DNA of 64,000 bases. It comes from Methylobacterium soli (lineage in GTDB: Bacteria; Pseudomonadota; Alphaproteobacteria; Rhizobiales; Beijerinckiaceae). The notes beneath the pieces are model-generated. The model was not told the origin of the DNA and made no database searches. It saw nothing but the letters and a program-made list of their open reading frames with translations. Each line of letters opens with the position of its first letter. Position 1 is the first letter of the stretch. The stretch is from NCBI RefSeq assembly GCF_008806385.1, contig NZ_VZZK01000031.1, positions 22,439 through 86,438 of the forward strand. Reading direction: 5' to 3'. The position numbers and the translations under genes are program-made. This document shows, piece after piece, positions 9,289 through 17,629 of the stretch.

Positions 9289-9386
9289 ATCACCGATGTC
9301 TCCGACGCCTCCGCGTCGCGCCAATTGCACTCCGACCGGGCGTTGGTTGTCCGCTCAACCACCGGCTTGCGGTTTTTTGGCAACAG

Positions 9387-9413
9387 ACCCGGCTCCGCGA
9401 TGGGCCGGGTTTA
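9387..9413 (+). terminator. Second hairpin with short T run downstream of ftsZ
   Basis: ACCCGGC (9387-9393) pairs with GCCGGGT (9404-9410) and runs into TTT. This is a plausible intrinsic terminator ending the dcw transcript; it directly abuts the CtrA box. Confidence 0.45.
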
Positions 9414-9426
9414 ACATGTCTTTAAC
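9411..9426 (+). promoter_or_regulatory. CtrA-type binding site TTAA-N7-TTAAC
   Basis: TTAA (9411-9414), seven bases CATGTCT, then TTAAC (9422-9426) match the alphaproteobacterial CtrA consensus TTAA-N7-TTAAC exactly. It sits about 235 bp upstream of lpxC and about 70-110 bp upstream of the promoter-like element. The match is seen directly; CtrA binding is inferred. Confidence 0.6.
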
Positions 9427-9498
9427 GCCTTGAGCGGAAAGCGCTTTCAGATTCGTTGTGCGAAAGCGTGTCTGTAACACAGCGTAAGAATCCGTGAT

Positions 9499-9527
9499 TT
9501 GGCCGGGCTTTTGCGCGCAGCTATACA
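9499..9527 (+). promoter_or_regulatory. Sigma70-like promoter for lpxC
   Basis: TTGGCC (9499-9504) and TATACA (9522-9527) are separated by 17 bp, with a GANTC site (9488-9492) just upstream. This leaves about 125 bp of leader before the lpxC ATG. Confidence 0.45.
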
Positions 9528-9659
9528 AATTTCCGGAACGAGAAAGCGCGGCGGTTTCGCCGTCAGCGCGCGCAGGGGCTTCAAGCAGCGGACGGATCTG
9601 AAGGGCATGGCACATCGCCGGAGGCGGTGTGCTGCCTGATCGCGGCCGAGGGCTAAGGA

Positions 9660-10607
9660 ATGCGAACGAACCAACAGATTACCCTCAAGGGCCCGACGAC
9701 CCTGCGCGGCGTCGGCGTCCATTCCGGGAACCCGGTCGAGATCACGATCCGTCCCGCACCGGCCAATCACGGCGTCGCGTTCCTCCGCACCGGAATGCAC
9801 ACCGGCAACGACCGGCTCATCAAAGCCCATCACGCCTGCGTCTCCGCCACCGAACTCTGCACCGTCATCGGCGATGTCGCCTCCGGAGCGGTCGCCACCA
9901 TCGAGCACCTGATGTCCGCCCTCTACGGGCTCGGTGTCGACAACGCCCTGATCGAGATCGACGGGCCCGAGATGCCCATCCTCGACGGCAGCGCGCTTCC
10001 CTTCGTCAAGGCCATTGATGCCGTCGGCCTCGCCCAGTGCGGCGCCCCGCGCCGCTGGATCAAGGTGCTCCGCCCCGTTCGCATCGAGGTCGACCGCGCC
10101 TTCGCGGAGCTTCGCCCCATCGACCGGGGCTTCCGCCTCGATGTCGAGATCGATTTCGAGAGCCCGGTGATCGGCCGCAGCCGCAAGGCCATGGACCTCA
10201 CCGCCGCATCCTACCGCCGCGAGATCGCGGGCGCCCGGACCTTCGGGATGATGAAGGACGTCGAGCGCTACTGGAAGGCGGGTTTCGCCCTCGGCGCGTC
10301 CCTCGAGAACACCGTGGCGGTCGGCGAGACCGCGGTGGTGAACCCGGAAGGCCTGCGCTTCGCGGACGAGTTCGTGCGGCACAAGTTCCTCGACGCGGTC
10401 GGTGACCTCGCGCTTGCCGGCCTGCCGCTCCAGGGGGCCTACCGCTCCTATTGCGGCGGCCACCGGATGAATGTCGGCGTCCTGACCGCCCTGTTCTCGG
10501 ATCGCGCCAACTACGCGATCATCGAGGCCCAGGGCAGCCGCCGCGAGAGCGCATTGGCCGAGTTCGGTGTTGGCCTCGGGATCGCCGCCTTCGCGGGCGA
10601 CCTGTAA
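9660..10607 (+). CDS. lpxC: UDP-3-O-acyl-N-acetylglucosamine deacetylase LpxC
   Basis: This zinc amidase catalyses the committed step of lipid A synthesis. It has 315 aa. Seen are the N-terminal GVGVHSG, the zinc and substrate motif TIEHLMSALYGLGVDNALIE with DGPEMPILDGSA, and the C-terminal zinc motif DEFVRHKFLDAVGDLALAG followed by the conserved late HRMN. The ATG at 9660 follows CTAAGGA. In alphaproteobacteria lpxC commonly follows ftsZ, as here. Expression probably starts from the promoter in the preceding gap. Confidence 0.96.
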   Translation: MRTNQQITLKGPTTLRGVGVHSGNPVEITIRPAPANHGVAFLRTGMHTGNDRLIKAHHACVSATELCTVIGDVASGAVATIEHLMSALYGLGVDNALIEIDGPEMPILDGSALPFVKAIDAVGLAQCGAPRRWIKVLRPVRIEVDRAFAELRPIDRGFRLDVEIDFESPVIGRSRKAMDLTAASYRREIAGARTFGMMKDVERYWKAGFALGASLENTVAVGETAVVNPEGLRFADEFVRHKFLDAVGDLALAGLPLQGAYRSYCGGHRMNVGVLTALFSDRANYAIIEAQGSRRESALAEFGVGLGIAAFAGDL

Positions 10608-10832
10608 CGCGCAAGCCACACCGGGCATCCGATCGCTCACAAGGTCCGCCCGCCGTTTTCGCGCCCGAATTGCCCGTCACGGTGAATCGTCTGTGAAGAG
10701 CGGCAAGGTGACGAAGGACCCGGGCCTTCGCGCCGTGGCAGGATGTCCACCGCTTCGAACGACATTCGTGATGGCTTGACGGCGCGCGTCTTTGCGACGA
10801 CATGGCCGCGCCTGTTGGGGAATGGACCGCAA

Positions 10833-11711
10833 ATGCCTGTCACCTATCCGAATCGCGGTGCCCTGGCGGCCGTGCTCCTGACGGCGCTGAGCCTCGGTCT
10901 CGGCGGCTGCGACGCTCTCGATTCGATCAACCCCTTCGCCGAGAAGTACAAGCCCGAAGTCATCCCCGATGTTCCCGCGGACAAGCTCTACAGTGAGGGC
11001 TTGGCCAAGATGGAGGACAGTGACTTCGAGGGGGCTGTCAAGAAGTTCGGCGATCTCGACAAGCAGTACGCCTATTCCGACTGGTCGCGGAAGGCGCTGC
11101 TGATGACGGCCTACGCGAATTACGAGGGCCAGAAATACGACGACGCCATCAACGCCTCGAAGCGCTATCTGCAGCGGCACCCGGCGAGCAAGGACGCGGC
11201 CTACGCCCAGTACCTGATGGCGATGTCGCAATATAAGCAGATCCCGGACGTTACCCGCGATCAGGATCGCTCGGAGAAGGCGCTCGTCGCCCTGCAGGAA
11301 CTCGTCCAGAAGTACCCGACCTCCGAGTATTCCTCCGACGCCAAGGCCAAGATCCAGATCACCCGCGACCAGCTCGCCGGCAAGGAGATGGAGGTGGGCC
11401 GCTTCTATCTCGAGCGTCGCAACTTCCCGGCCGCGATCAACCGCTTCCGCGACGTGATCAGCAAGTATCAGACGACCCGGCACACCGAGGAGGCGCTGGA
11501 GCGTCTGGTCGAGGCCTACATGGCGCTCGGCATCACCCAGGAGGCGCAGAACGCCGCCGCGGTTCTCGGTCACAACTTCCCCGACAGTCCCTGGTACAAG
11601 GACGCGTACGCGCTCCTGCAGAACGGCGGCCTGCAGCCCCGCGAGGAGAAGACCTCCTGGCTCAGCAAGACGTTCTCGTCGATCACCGGCCGCACCGCCT
11701 CGGCGCAGTAA
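10833..11711 (+). CDS. bamD: Outer membrane protein assembly lipoprotein BamD
   Basis: BamD is an essential lipoprotein of the BAM complex that inserts outer-membrane beta-barrels. The start at 10833 gives a clean lipoprotein signal (AAVLLTALSLGLGGC, lipobox LGGC, Cys about residue 26). The frame extends back to 10743, but that N-terminus would bury the signal. After it come TPR-like repeats (LYSEGLAKMEDSDFEGAVKK, YANYEGQKYDDAINASKRYL, FYLERRNFPAAINRFRDVI). It has 292 aa. Its place between lpxC and recN is standard for the group. Confidence 0.93.
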   Translation: MPVTYPNRGALAAVLLTALSLGLGGCDALDSINPFAEKYKPEVIPDVPADKLYSEGLAKMEDSDFEGAVKKFGDLDKQYAYSDWSRKALLMTAYANYEGQKYDDAINASKRYLQRHPASKDAAYAQYLMAMSQYKQIPDVTRDQDRSEKALVALQELVQKYPTSEYSSDAKAKIQITRDQLAGKEMEVGRFYLERRNFPAAINRFRDVISKYQTTRHTEEALERLVEAYMALGITQEAQNAAAVLGHNFPDSPWYKDAYALLQNGGLQPREEKTSWLSKTFSSITGRTASAQ

Positions 11712-11854
11712 GCACCGCTCGAAGAGCCTTCGCGGGCGAGGCCGGCCGACGCCGCCTCGCCCGCCTTGCATTCCGGGCGTGATTTTGGGGATGAAGTCCG
11801 GGCGACTTCCCCTTACATGACGGCAATTCAGTTCGAAGGGGCCACCGACGCGGC

Positions 11855-13528
11855 ATGCTCGTGCAGCTTGCGATCCGCGACATCGTTCTGATCGACAAGC
11901 TTGAGCTGAATTTCCGCGAGGGGCTGAGCGTCCTGACTGGGGAGACGGGCGCGGGCAAGTCGATCCTCCTCGACGCCTTCGCGCTCGCGCTGGGCGGGCG
12001 GGGCGACGGACGGCTCGTGCGCCATGGCGAGAGCCAGGGCAGCATCACCGCAGCGTTCGACGCGCCTCTCGATCATCCCGCGCGCCTGATCGCGGCCGAG
12101 TCCGAGATCGACACCGAGGGCGACCTGATCCTGCGTCGCACGCAGATGGCGGACGGACGCACCCGGGCCTTCGTCAACGACCAGCCGGTCGGCGTGCAGG
12201 TGCTGCGCGCCATCGGGGCGGCCCTCGTGGAGATCCACGGACAGCACGACGACCGGGCCCTCGCCGATCCCACCACGCATCGTGCCATCCTGGACGCGTT
12301 CGGGGGGCTCCAGGGGCCCCTCGCGGCGGTGGGAGCCACGGCCAAGCGCGTTCGCGCCGCGCGCACGACCTTGTCCGAGCAGAGGGCCCGGGTCGAGGCG
12401 GCGCGCAAGGAATCCGATTTCCTGCGCCACGCCGTCGACGAGCTCGAAACCCTCGATCCGCAGCCGGGCGAGGAGGCGACGCTCGCCGAGCGCCGCACCG
12501 TGATGCAGCAGAGCGAGAAGGTCGCGCGCGAGCTGAACGAGGCGTTGGAGGCCGTCGGCGGCCCGAACTCGGGCAGCGCGCATCTCTCGAGCGCGATCCG
12601 CAAGCTGGAGCGCCGGGCGGCGCAGCTGCCGGCCCTGGTCGATCCCTGCATCGCCGCCCTCGACGCCGCCCTGGTCGCCCTCGACGAGGCGCGCAGTGTC
12701 CTCGACGCGGCGGTGTCCGAGACCGAGTTCGACCCGCGCGAGCTGGAGCGCGTCGAGGAGCGCCTGTTCGCGCTCCGCGCCGCGTCCCGGAAGTACACGG
12801 TGCCGGCCGACGATCTGGCCGCCCTGCGGGAACGCTACGTCGCGGACGTGGCCGCGATCGATGCGGGCGAGGAATCCCTCGCCGGCCTGGAATCTGTGCT
12901 GAGCGAGGCGGAGGCCGCCTATGCCAAGGCGGCGGCCAAGCTCAGCGAGGGGCGCAAGCGCGCTGCCAAAGCCCTCGACGCGGCCGTGAAGGCGGAATTG
13001 CCGCCGCTGAAGCTCGAGCGCGCCCGCTTCATCACCGAGATCGCCACCGATCCCGAATCGCGGGACGGGGCAGGCATCGACCGGGTCGAGTTCTGGGCGC
13101 AGACCAACCCGGGGACCCGCCCCGGCCCGATGATGAAGGTGGCGTCGGGCGGTGAGCTCTCGCGCTTCATGCTGGCGCTGAAGGTCGTCCTAGCCGACAA
13201 GGGCTCGGCCCCGACCCTGATCTTCGACGAGATTGACACCGGTGTCGGCGGTGCGGTGGCGGATGCGATCGGAGCGCGCCTGGCCCGGTTGGCCGAGACC
13301 GTCCAGGTCGTCGCCGTGACCCACGCCCCTCAGGTCGCGGCGCGGGCCCAGACCCATTTCCTGATCGCCAAGGATCCGGTGAAGGGCAGCGACCGCGTGG
13401 CGACCCGCGTTGCCTCCCTGCCGGTCGAGGCGCGGCGCGAGGAGATCGCCCGGATGCTGGCCGGCGCGACGGTGACGGACGAGGCGCGCGCCGCGGCGGC
13501 CCGCCTCCTGCAGAGCGCGTCGGCTTGA
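11855..13528 (+). CDS. recN: DNA repair SMC-like ATPase RecN
   Basis: RecN is an SMC-family protein for double-strand-break repair. It has 557 aa. The Walker A GETGAGKS lies at about residues 29-36, then a long coiled-coil-rich middle, then the signature region SGGELSRFMLALK and the Walker B LIFDEIDTGVGG at about 455. RecN is usually SOS-induced, but I did not find an alphaproteobacterial LexA box (GTTC-N7-GTTC) in the short leader, where only one GTTC is present. It ends the dcw/lpxC/bamD run; no ligA follows, unlike some relatives. Confidence 0.96.
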   Translation: MLVQLAIRDIVLIDKLELNFREGLSVLTGETGAGKSILLDAFALALGGRGDGRLVRHGESQGSITAAFDAPLDHPARLIAAESEIDTEGDLILRRTQMADGRTRAFVNDQPVGVQVLRAIGAALVEIHGQHDDRALADPTTHRAILDAFGGLQGPLAAVGATAKRVRAARTTLSEQRARVEAARKESDFLRHAVDELETLDPQPGEEATLAERRTVMQQSEKVARELNEALEAVGGPNSGSAHLSSAIRKLERRAAQLPALVDPCIAALDAALVALDEARSVLDAAVSETEFDPRELERVEERLFALRAASRKYTVPADDLAALRERYVADVAAIDAGEESLAGLESVLSEAEAAYAKAAAKLSEGRKRAAKALDAAVKAELPPLKLERARFITEIATDPESRDGAGIDRVEFWAQTNPGTRPGPMMKVASGGELSRFMLALKVVLADKGSAPTLIFDEIDTGVGGAVADAIGARLARLAETVQVVAVTHAPQVAARAQTHFLIAKDPVKGSDRVATRVASLPVEARREEIARMLAGATVTDEARAAAARLLQSASA

Positions 13529-13534
13529 ACAGAT

Positions 13535-13559
13535 TATTAAGCTTACTCGGAGCTTAATA
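13535..13559. promoter_or_regulatory. AT-rich 9-bp inverted repeat after recN
   Basis: TATTAAGCT (13535-13543) and AGCTTAATA (13551-13559) form a perfect 9-bp inverted repeat with a 7-bp spacer, in a sharply AT-rich patch. Twelve bases further on, TTAACCAT (13571-13578) matches the 8-mer form of the CtrA motif. It may be a recN terminator or the operator of the next gene. Confidence 0.4.
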
Positions 13560-13652
13560 GTAACACTTCGTTAACCATCCGGGCAGAGAGTGATCTGATC
13601 GAGCAGGCCGCGCGATTCGCCCGGTCGATGGATCAGGTCTCGGGGGGAGACG

Positions 13653-13862
13653 ATGACTCAGTTGACCGGCAAGTCCGAGGCCCACGCGCCCGAGCAGGGC
13701 GGACCGGTGCCTGTCCTCAGCGTCGATACCCAGTACCGTCTCGGTCACGCCCTGCGCTCGGTCTACGAGGGCAGCGTCGAGAACCAGCCGATCCCGGACG
13801 CGCAGATCGATCTGCTCCTGCGCCTGCGCCACAAGGAGCGCGACCGCCGCCGCGCGGGCTGA
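13653..13862 (+). CDS. Small NepR-like protein (putative anti-sigma factor)
   Basis: A 69-aa protein with a good ribosome binding site (GGGGGAG shortly before the ATG). Residues about 30-60 (RLGHALRSVYEGSVENQPIPD, then QIDLLLRL) resemble the NepR family: LGxxLRxxY, PIPD and DLLxxL in the right order and spacing. NepR proteins bind the general stress sigma factor EcfG and are released by PhyR. Here no ecfG or phyR is adjacent, so it would be an orphan paralogue. The N-terminus is polar and likely disordered. Family placement is by eye only; otherwise treat as hypothetical. Confidence 0.6.
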   Translation: MTQLTGKSEAHAPEQGGPVPVLSVDTQYRLGHALRSVYEGSVENQPIPDAQIDLLLRLRHKERDRRRAG

Positions 13863-13893
13863 TCCCCAGCGTCCCGGCCCGAATCCTCGCGTT

Positions 13894-14160
13894 CTACCAG
13901 CGCCGCGCGCCGGGCTGGCGCTTGTATTCCGCGGCGCGGATCCGGGTCATCAGGCGATCCAGGCTCAGAAGAAGCTCACGCTCCTCAGCGCGGGCCCGTT
14001 CGATCTCCTCGTCATCCTGACCGAAACGCTGGCGGACCTGTGCCAGCGCGAGGCTCCGCTCGATCTCTTCCCGCTCGGCATGCAGCGCCAGAAAGGCGGC
14101 TTCCTCGGGATCCGCCGTGCCGAGCGGCCCGGCATGCGGTTCGTTGCTCACGGTGCGCAT
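13894..14160 (-). CDS. Small coiled-coil hypothetical protein
   Basis: An 88-aa protein on the minus strand with a plausible Shine-Dalgarno (AGAGGACG) directly before the ATG at 14160. Residues about 18-75 are rich in Glu, Arg, Leu and Ala in heptad-like order (EEAAFLALHAEREEIERSLA, EEIERARAEERELLLSLDRL), which predicts an alpha-helical coiled coil. No enzymatic motif is visible. It is convergent with the NepR-like gene and divergent from pstS, with the Pho box in between. I do not recognise a family. Confidence 0.55.
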   Translation of the reverse strand: MRTVSNEPHAGPLGTADPEEAAFLALHAEREEIERSLALAQVRQRFGQDDEEIERARAEERELLLSLDRLMTRIRAAEYKRQPGARRW

Positions 14161-14357
14161 CGTCCTCTACCCGATCAGCGGGCCTTGGTCCGGCCACGAT
14201 TTGGGGCCGGCCGCGAACTGCCGGATACGGTAAGGAACGCGCGAGGCCGCGAAACCGTGCCATTGCGGCGGGTCTCGTCAGAATTCCTTCTCCAACCTCC
14301 TCCCGGGCGGCGCCGGTCCCCGTGCCGAATTGCGCAGGCGCCCCGGCACACCGGTGG

Positions 14358-14386
14358 TTGTCATCGCCCTGTCATGCCGCCGTCAT
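14358..14386 (+). promoter_or_regulatory. Triple PhoB box upstream of pstS
   Basis: Three 7-mers, TTGTCAT (14358-14364), CTGTCAT (14369-14375) and CCGTCAT (14380-14386), are spaced exactly 11 bp apart, the Pho-box layout (CTGTCAT repeats with 4-bp spacers). They lie about 120 bp upstream of pstS. PhoB is encoded at the end of the same cluster, so this is probably an autoregulated phosphate-starvation promoter. The rest of the 14161-14508 gap shows no gene. Confidence 0.85.
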
Positions 14387-14508
14387 AGAGCCGCACCGTC
14401 GGAGAGCTAAGACTATCGGCAGCCGGATCTCGGCGGGTCGCGCAGATCCCGGACCGGTCTCCGGGTGCCGTACAGGATTGATGCGCCCGACAGCTAACGG
14501 AGACGCAC

Positions 14509-15549
14509 GTGAAACCCTTTACCTACGCGCTTGCCCTCGGCCTCGCGACGGCCCAGCTCGCCTTCCCGGCACTCGCGGGCGACATCACGGGCGCTGGCGC
14601 CACCTTTCCGTTCCCGGTCTACTCGAAATGGGCCGAGGCCTATCGCAAGGACACCGGCACCGGGCTCAACTACCAGTCAATCGGCTCGGGCGGCGGCATC
14701 AAGCAGATTCAGGCCCGGACCGTCGATTTCGGCGCCACCGATGCCCCCCTCAAGGCCGCAGCCCTGGAGAAGGATGGCCTCGTCCAGTTTCCGACCGTGA
14801 TGGGCGGCGTCGTGACGGTGGTGAACATCGCCGGTGTCGAGCCGGGCAAGCTGAAGCTGACCGGCGAGCTCGTCGCCGACATCTATGCCGGCAAGATCAC
14901 CAAATGGTCGGATCCGAAGATCGCCGCGCTGAATGAGGGCCTGAAGCTGCCCGAGGCGACGATCACCCCGGTCTACCGCTCGGATGCCTCCGGCACGACG
15001 AACATCTTCACCACCTACCTCTCTCAGGTCTCCGAGCCCTGGAAAAAGGAATTCGGCGCCGCCACCACGGTCAGCTGGCCCGCCGGCCAGGGCGGCAAGG
15101 GCAACGAGGGCGTGACCGCCACCGTCAAGCAGGTCCCGAACGCCATCGGGTATGTCGAATCCGCCTACGCCAAGCAGAACAAGCTCAGCTACACGCTGAT
15201 CCAGAACAAGGCCGGCAAGTATCCGCAGCCGGACGACAAGGCGTTCCAGGCCGCTGCCGCCAGCGCCGACTGGAAGAGCGCCCCGGGCTTCGGCATCGCG
15301 CTGACCAACCAGGCCGGCGACGACGCCTGGCCGATCACGGCCGCGACCTTCATCCTCGTCCACAAGGACGCGGCCGATCCGACGAAGTCGGCTGACGTGC
15401 TCAAGTTCTTCGATTGGGCCTACAAGAACGGCGACAAGCTCGCCTCCGAGCTCGACTACGTGCCGCTTCCCGACAACGTCGTCGGTCTGATCCACGAGGA
15501 GTGGAAGCAGGTGAAGGGCAAGGACGGCAAGCCCGTCCTGAACATGTAA
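14509..15549 (+). CDS. pstS: Periplasmic phosphate-binding protein PstS
   Basis: PstS is the high-affinity phosphate receptor of the PstSCAB ABC importer. It has 346 aa with a Sec signal peptide (residues 1 to about 24, cleavage near ALAG). The phosphate-binding loops are seen as GAGATFPFPVYSKW, SIGSGGGIKQIQ with VDFGATDAPL, and RSDASGTTNIFT. The GTG start at 14509 follows ACGGAGACGCAC and gives the signal peptide directly. It is preceded by the PhoB box and followed by a strong hairpin before pstC, which may keep pstS transcript above the permease genes. Confidence 0.96.
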   Translation: MKPFTYALALGLATAQLAFPALAGDITGAGATFPFPVYSKWAEAYRKDTGTGLNYQSIGSGGGIKQIQARTVDFGATDAPLKAAALEKDGLVQFPTVMGGVVTVVNIAGVEPGKLKLTGELVADIYAGKITKWSDPKIAALNEGLKLPEATITPVYRSDASGTTNIFTTYLSQVSEPWKKEFGAATTVSWPAGQGGKGNEGVTATVKQVPNAIGYVESAYAKQNKLSYTLIQNKAGKYPQPDDKAFQAAAASADWKSAPGFGIALTNQAGDDAWPITAATFILVHKDAADPTKSADVLKFFDWAYKNGDKLASELDYVPLPDNVVGLIHEEWKQVKGKDGKPVLNM

Positions 15550-15577
15550 GGCCTCACCGCTCCGACGGCATCTTGCC

Positions 15578-15612
15578 AGGGGCAGGCTCCGCCACGAGCG
15601 GTGCCTGCCCCT
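15578..15612 (+). terminator. Strong hairpin between pstS and pstC (attenuator candidate)
   Basis: AGGGGCAGGC (15578-15587) pairs with GCCTGCCCCT (15603-15612), and the loop adds CCGC/GCGG. This gives about 14 pairs with one T-T mismatch and a 5-base apex. There is no T tract, which suits partial termination or 3'-end protection of the pstS message rather than full termination. Confidence 0.55.
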
Positions 15613-15683
15613 CGGGCGATCCGGTCCGGCTCGCGTCGAGCCCCGTCGCGCGCTACCACGCCTCCCGGTGAAGAGAAACGCGG

Positions 15684-16658
15684 ATGACCGCCTTGACTGA
15701 ACAGATTGCACTCGCGCGCGCGAGGTCGGTGGTCCGCAAGGCCCCCGGCAAGGGTTTCGACGGCCTGTTCCGGGCGAGTGCCTACGGCGCGGCGCTCCTC
15801 GTCCTCCTGATGCTCGGGGGCATCCTGGCCTCGATCGCCTATGGGGGCTGGCCCGCTTTCCGGGAGTTCGGCTTCGGCTTCGTCACGTCCAGCGCCTGGA
15901 ATATCGGCACCGAGCAATATGGGGCGTTGGTGGCCATCATCGGCACCCTCGCGTCCGCGGTGATCGCCCTCCTGATCGGCGTGCCGCTCTCGCTCGGGAT
16001 CGCGGTCTACCTGACGCAGCTCTGCCCCGGCTGGGCGCGCAGGCCCGTGAGCATGACCATCGAGCTTCTCGCCTCGGTGCCGAGCATCATCTACGGCATG
16101 TGGGGCCTGTTCATCTTCGCGCCGCTCTTCGCGCGCTTCGTGCAGGTGCCGACCTCGAACCTCGTCGAGGGGCTGCCCGTCGTCGGGACCCTGCTCTACG
16201 CACGCGTTCCTTCCGGCGTCGGCATCCTGACGGCCGGCATCATCCTGGCCATCATGATCGTGCCCTTCGTGGCCTCGATCACCCGGGACATGCTCGACCA
16301 GATCCCGACCATGCTGCGCGAGAGCGCCTACGGCATCGGCTGCACCACCTGGGAGGTCGTGCGCCACGTCCTCGTGCCCCAGGCCGCCGTCTCGATCATC
16401 GGCGCCGTGATGCTCGGCCTCGGCCGGGCGCTCGGCGAAACCATGGCGGTCACCTTCGTGATCGGAAACGCCAACCGGCTCTCGGCCTCGATCTTCGATC
16501 CGGGCTCCACCATCGCCTCGCGCATTGCCAACGAGTTCAACGAGGCCGACGGCATGCAGCTCAACGCCCTGATGGCGCTCGGCTGCATCCTGTTCGTCAT
16601 CACCTTCATCGTCCTCATCATCGCCCGCCTGCTCGTGCGCCGCGTCAAGGTCGCCTGA
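15684..16658 (+). CDS. pstC: Phosphate ABC transporter permease PstC
   Basis: PstC is an inner-membrane permease subunit of the Pst phosphate importer. It has 324 aa with about six membrane helices. Seen are the first helix (AALLVLLMLGGILASIAYGG), the EIYLTQL-like core (VPLSLGIAVYLTQL), the permease hallmark SVPSIIYGMWGL, the EAA-like cytoplasmic loop (RESAYGIGCTTWEVVRHVL) and GRALGETMAV. It follows pstS after a hairpin and precedes pstA by 10 bp. Confidence 0.95.
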   Translation: MTALTEQIALARARSVVRKAPGKGFDGLFRASAYGAALLVLLMLGGILASIAYGGWPAFREFGFGFVTSSAWNIGTEQYGALVAIIGTLASAVIALLIGVPLSLGIAVYLTQLCPGWARRPVSMTIELLASVPSIIYGMWGLFIFAPLFARFVQVPTSNLVEGLPVVGTLLYARVPSGVGILTAGIILAIMIVPFVASITRDMLDQIPTMLRESAYGIGCTTWEVVRHVLVPQAAVSIIGAVMLGLGRALGETMAVTFVIGNANRLSASIFDPGSTIASRIANEFNEADGMQLNALMALGCILFVITFIVLIIARLLVRRVKVA

Positions 16659-16668
16659 GGATCTTCCG

Positions 16669-17565
16669 ATGGATGCCAGAAACCCGCTCGCCGACGCCCA
16701 GGCGGCCACCTCGCTCACGGTCCGGGTCCGCCCCGGGCGGCGGGTGGCCGACCGGGTGCTGCGCCTGTCCTGCCTCGTGGCGACCCTCGTCGGGGCCGCG
16801 GTGCTCGGCTCGATCCTGCTCATGCTCATCGTCGAGGGCGTGAAGGGGCTCTCGCCGACGCTCTTCACCCAGCCGACGCCAGGACCGGGCTCCGAGGGTG
16901 GCGGCATCGCGAACGCGATTCTGGGGAGCATCGTTCTCACCCTGATCGGGATCGGCGTGGCGACCCCGATCGGCGTGATGGCCGGGACCTATCTCGCCGA
17001 GTACGGCCGCAACTCGAAGCTTGCCGACCTGATCCGCTTCCTCAACGACATCCTGCTCTCGGCGCCTTCCATCCTGATCGGCCTGTTCGTCTACACCCTG
17101 ATGGTGCGGCCGATGGGGACCTATTCGGGCTGGGCCGGCGGCGTGGCGCTCGCCATCATCGCGACGCCCGTCATCGTGCGCACCACCGAGGACATGCTGC
17201 GCCTCGTGCCGGGCTCGCTCCGCGAGGCCGGAGCCGCCCTCGGCGCGCCGCCGTCGCGGGTGATCATGAGCGTGACCTGGCGCGCGGCGTCCGCCGGCAT
17301 CGTGACCGGCATCATCCTGGCGCTCGCCCGCATCGCCGGCGAGACCGCGCCGCTGCTGTTCACGGCGCTCAACAACAATTCCTGGTTCAACGCCAACCTG
17401 ATGGGCGGCGTCGCGAACCTCCCGGTGATGATCTACCAGTTCGCCCTCTCGCCCTACCCGAACTGGCAAGGCCTCGCCTGGGCCGGCGCGCTCGTCATCA
17501 CCATGACGATCCTGGCCCTCTCGATCGTCGCGCGGTTCGTGATCAAGCCGCAGCGCGCGCGCTGA
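16669..17565 (+). CDS. pstA: Phosphate ABC transporter permease PstA
   Basis: PstA is the second permease subunit of the Pst importer. It has 298 aa with about six membrane helices. Motifs are YLAEYGRNSKLADLIRFLND, LLSAPSILIGLFVY, the EAA loop REAGAALGAPPSRVIMSVTW and the late RIAGETAPLLFTAL. The ATG at 16669 lies 10 bp after the pstC stop. It is followed after about 64 bp by pstB, in the same operon. Confidence 0.95.
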   Translation: MDARNPLADAQAATSLTVRVRPGRRVADRVLRLSCLVATLVGAAVLGSILLMLIVEGVKGLSPTLFTQPTPGPGSEGGGIANAILGSIVLTLIGIGVATPIGVMAGTYLAEYGRNSKLADLIRFLNDILLSAPSILIGLFVYTLMVRPMGTYSGWAGGVALAIIATPVIVRTTEDMLRLVPGSLREAGAALGAPPSRVIMSVTWRAASAGIVTGIILALARIAGETAPLLFTALNNNSWFNANLMGGVANLPVMIYQFALSPYPNWQGLAWAGALVITMTILALSIVARFVIKPQRAR

Positions 17566-17629
17566 CCCGCTGCCTTCCGCGCGTCGTGCGCGCCCATCTG
17601 CTTCGAATGCCTGCCGAAGGACATCACCG

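Larger units (their letters stand above)
9255..9659. other. Intergenic regulatory region between ftsZ and lpxC
   Basis: These 405 bp hold no gene. In order they contain two strong hairpins (ftsZ terminator candidates), a perfect CtrA box, a perfect 12-bp palindrome GAAAGCGCTTTC (9437-9448), two GANTC methylation sites (9450-9454 and 9488-9492), and a sigma70-like promoter for lpxC. It is clearly more AT-rich than the flanking genes. Confidence 0.8.
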
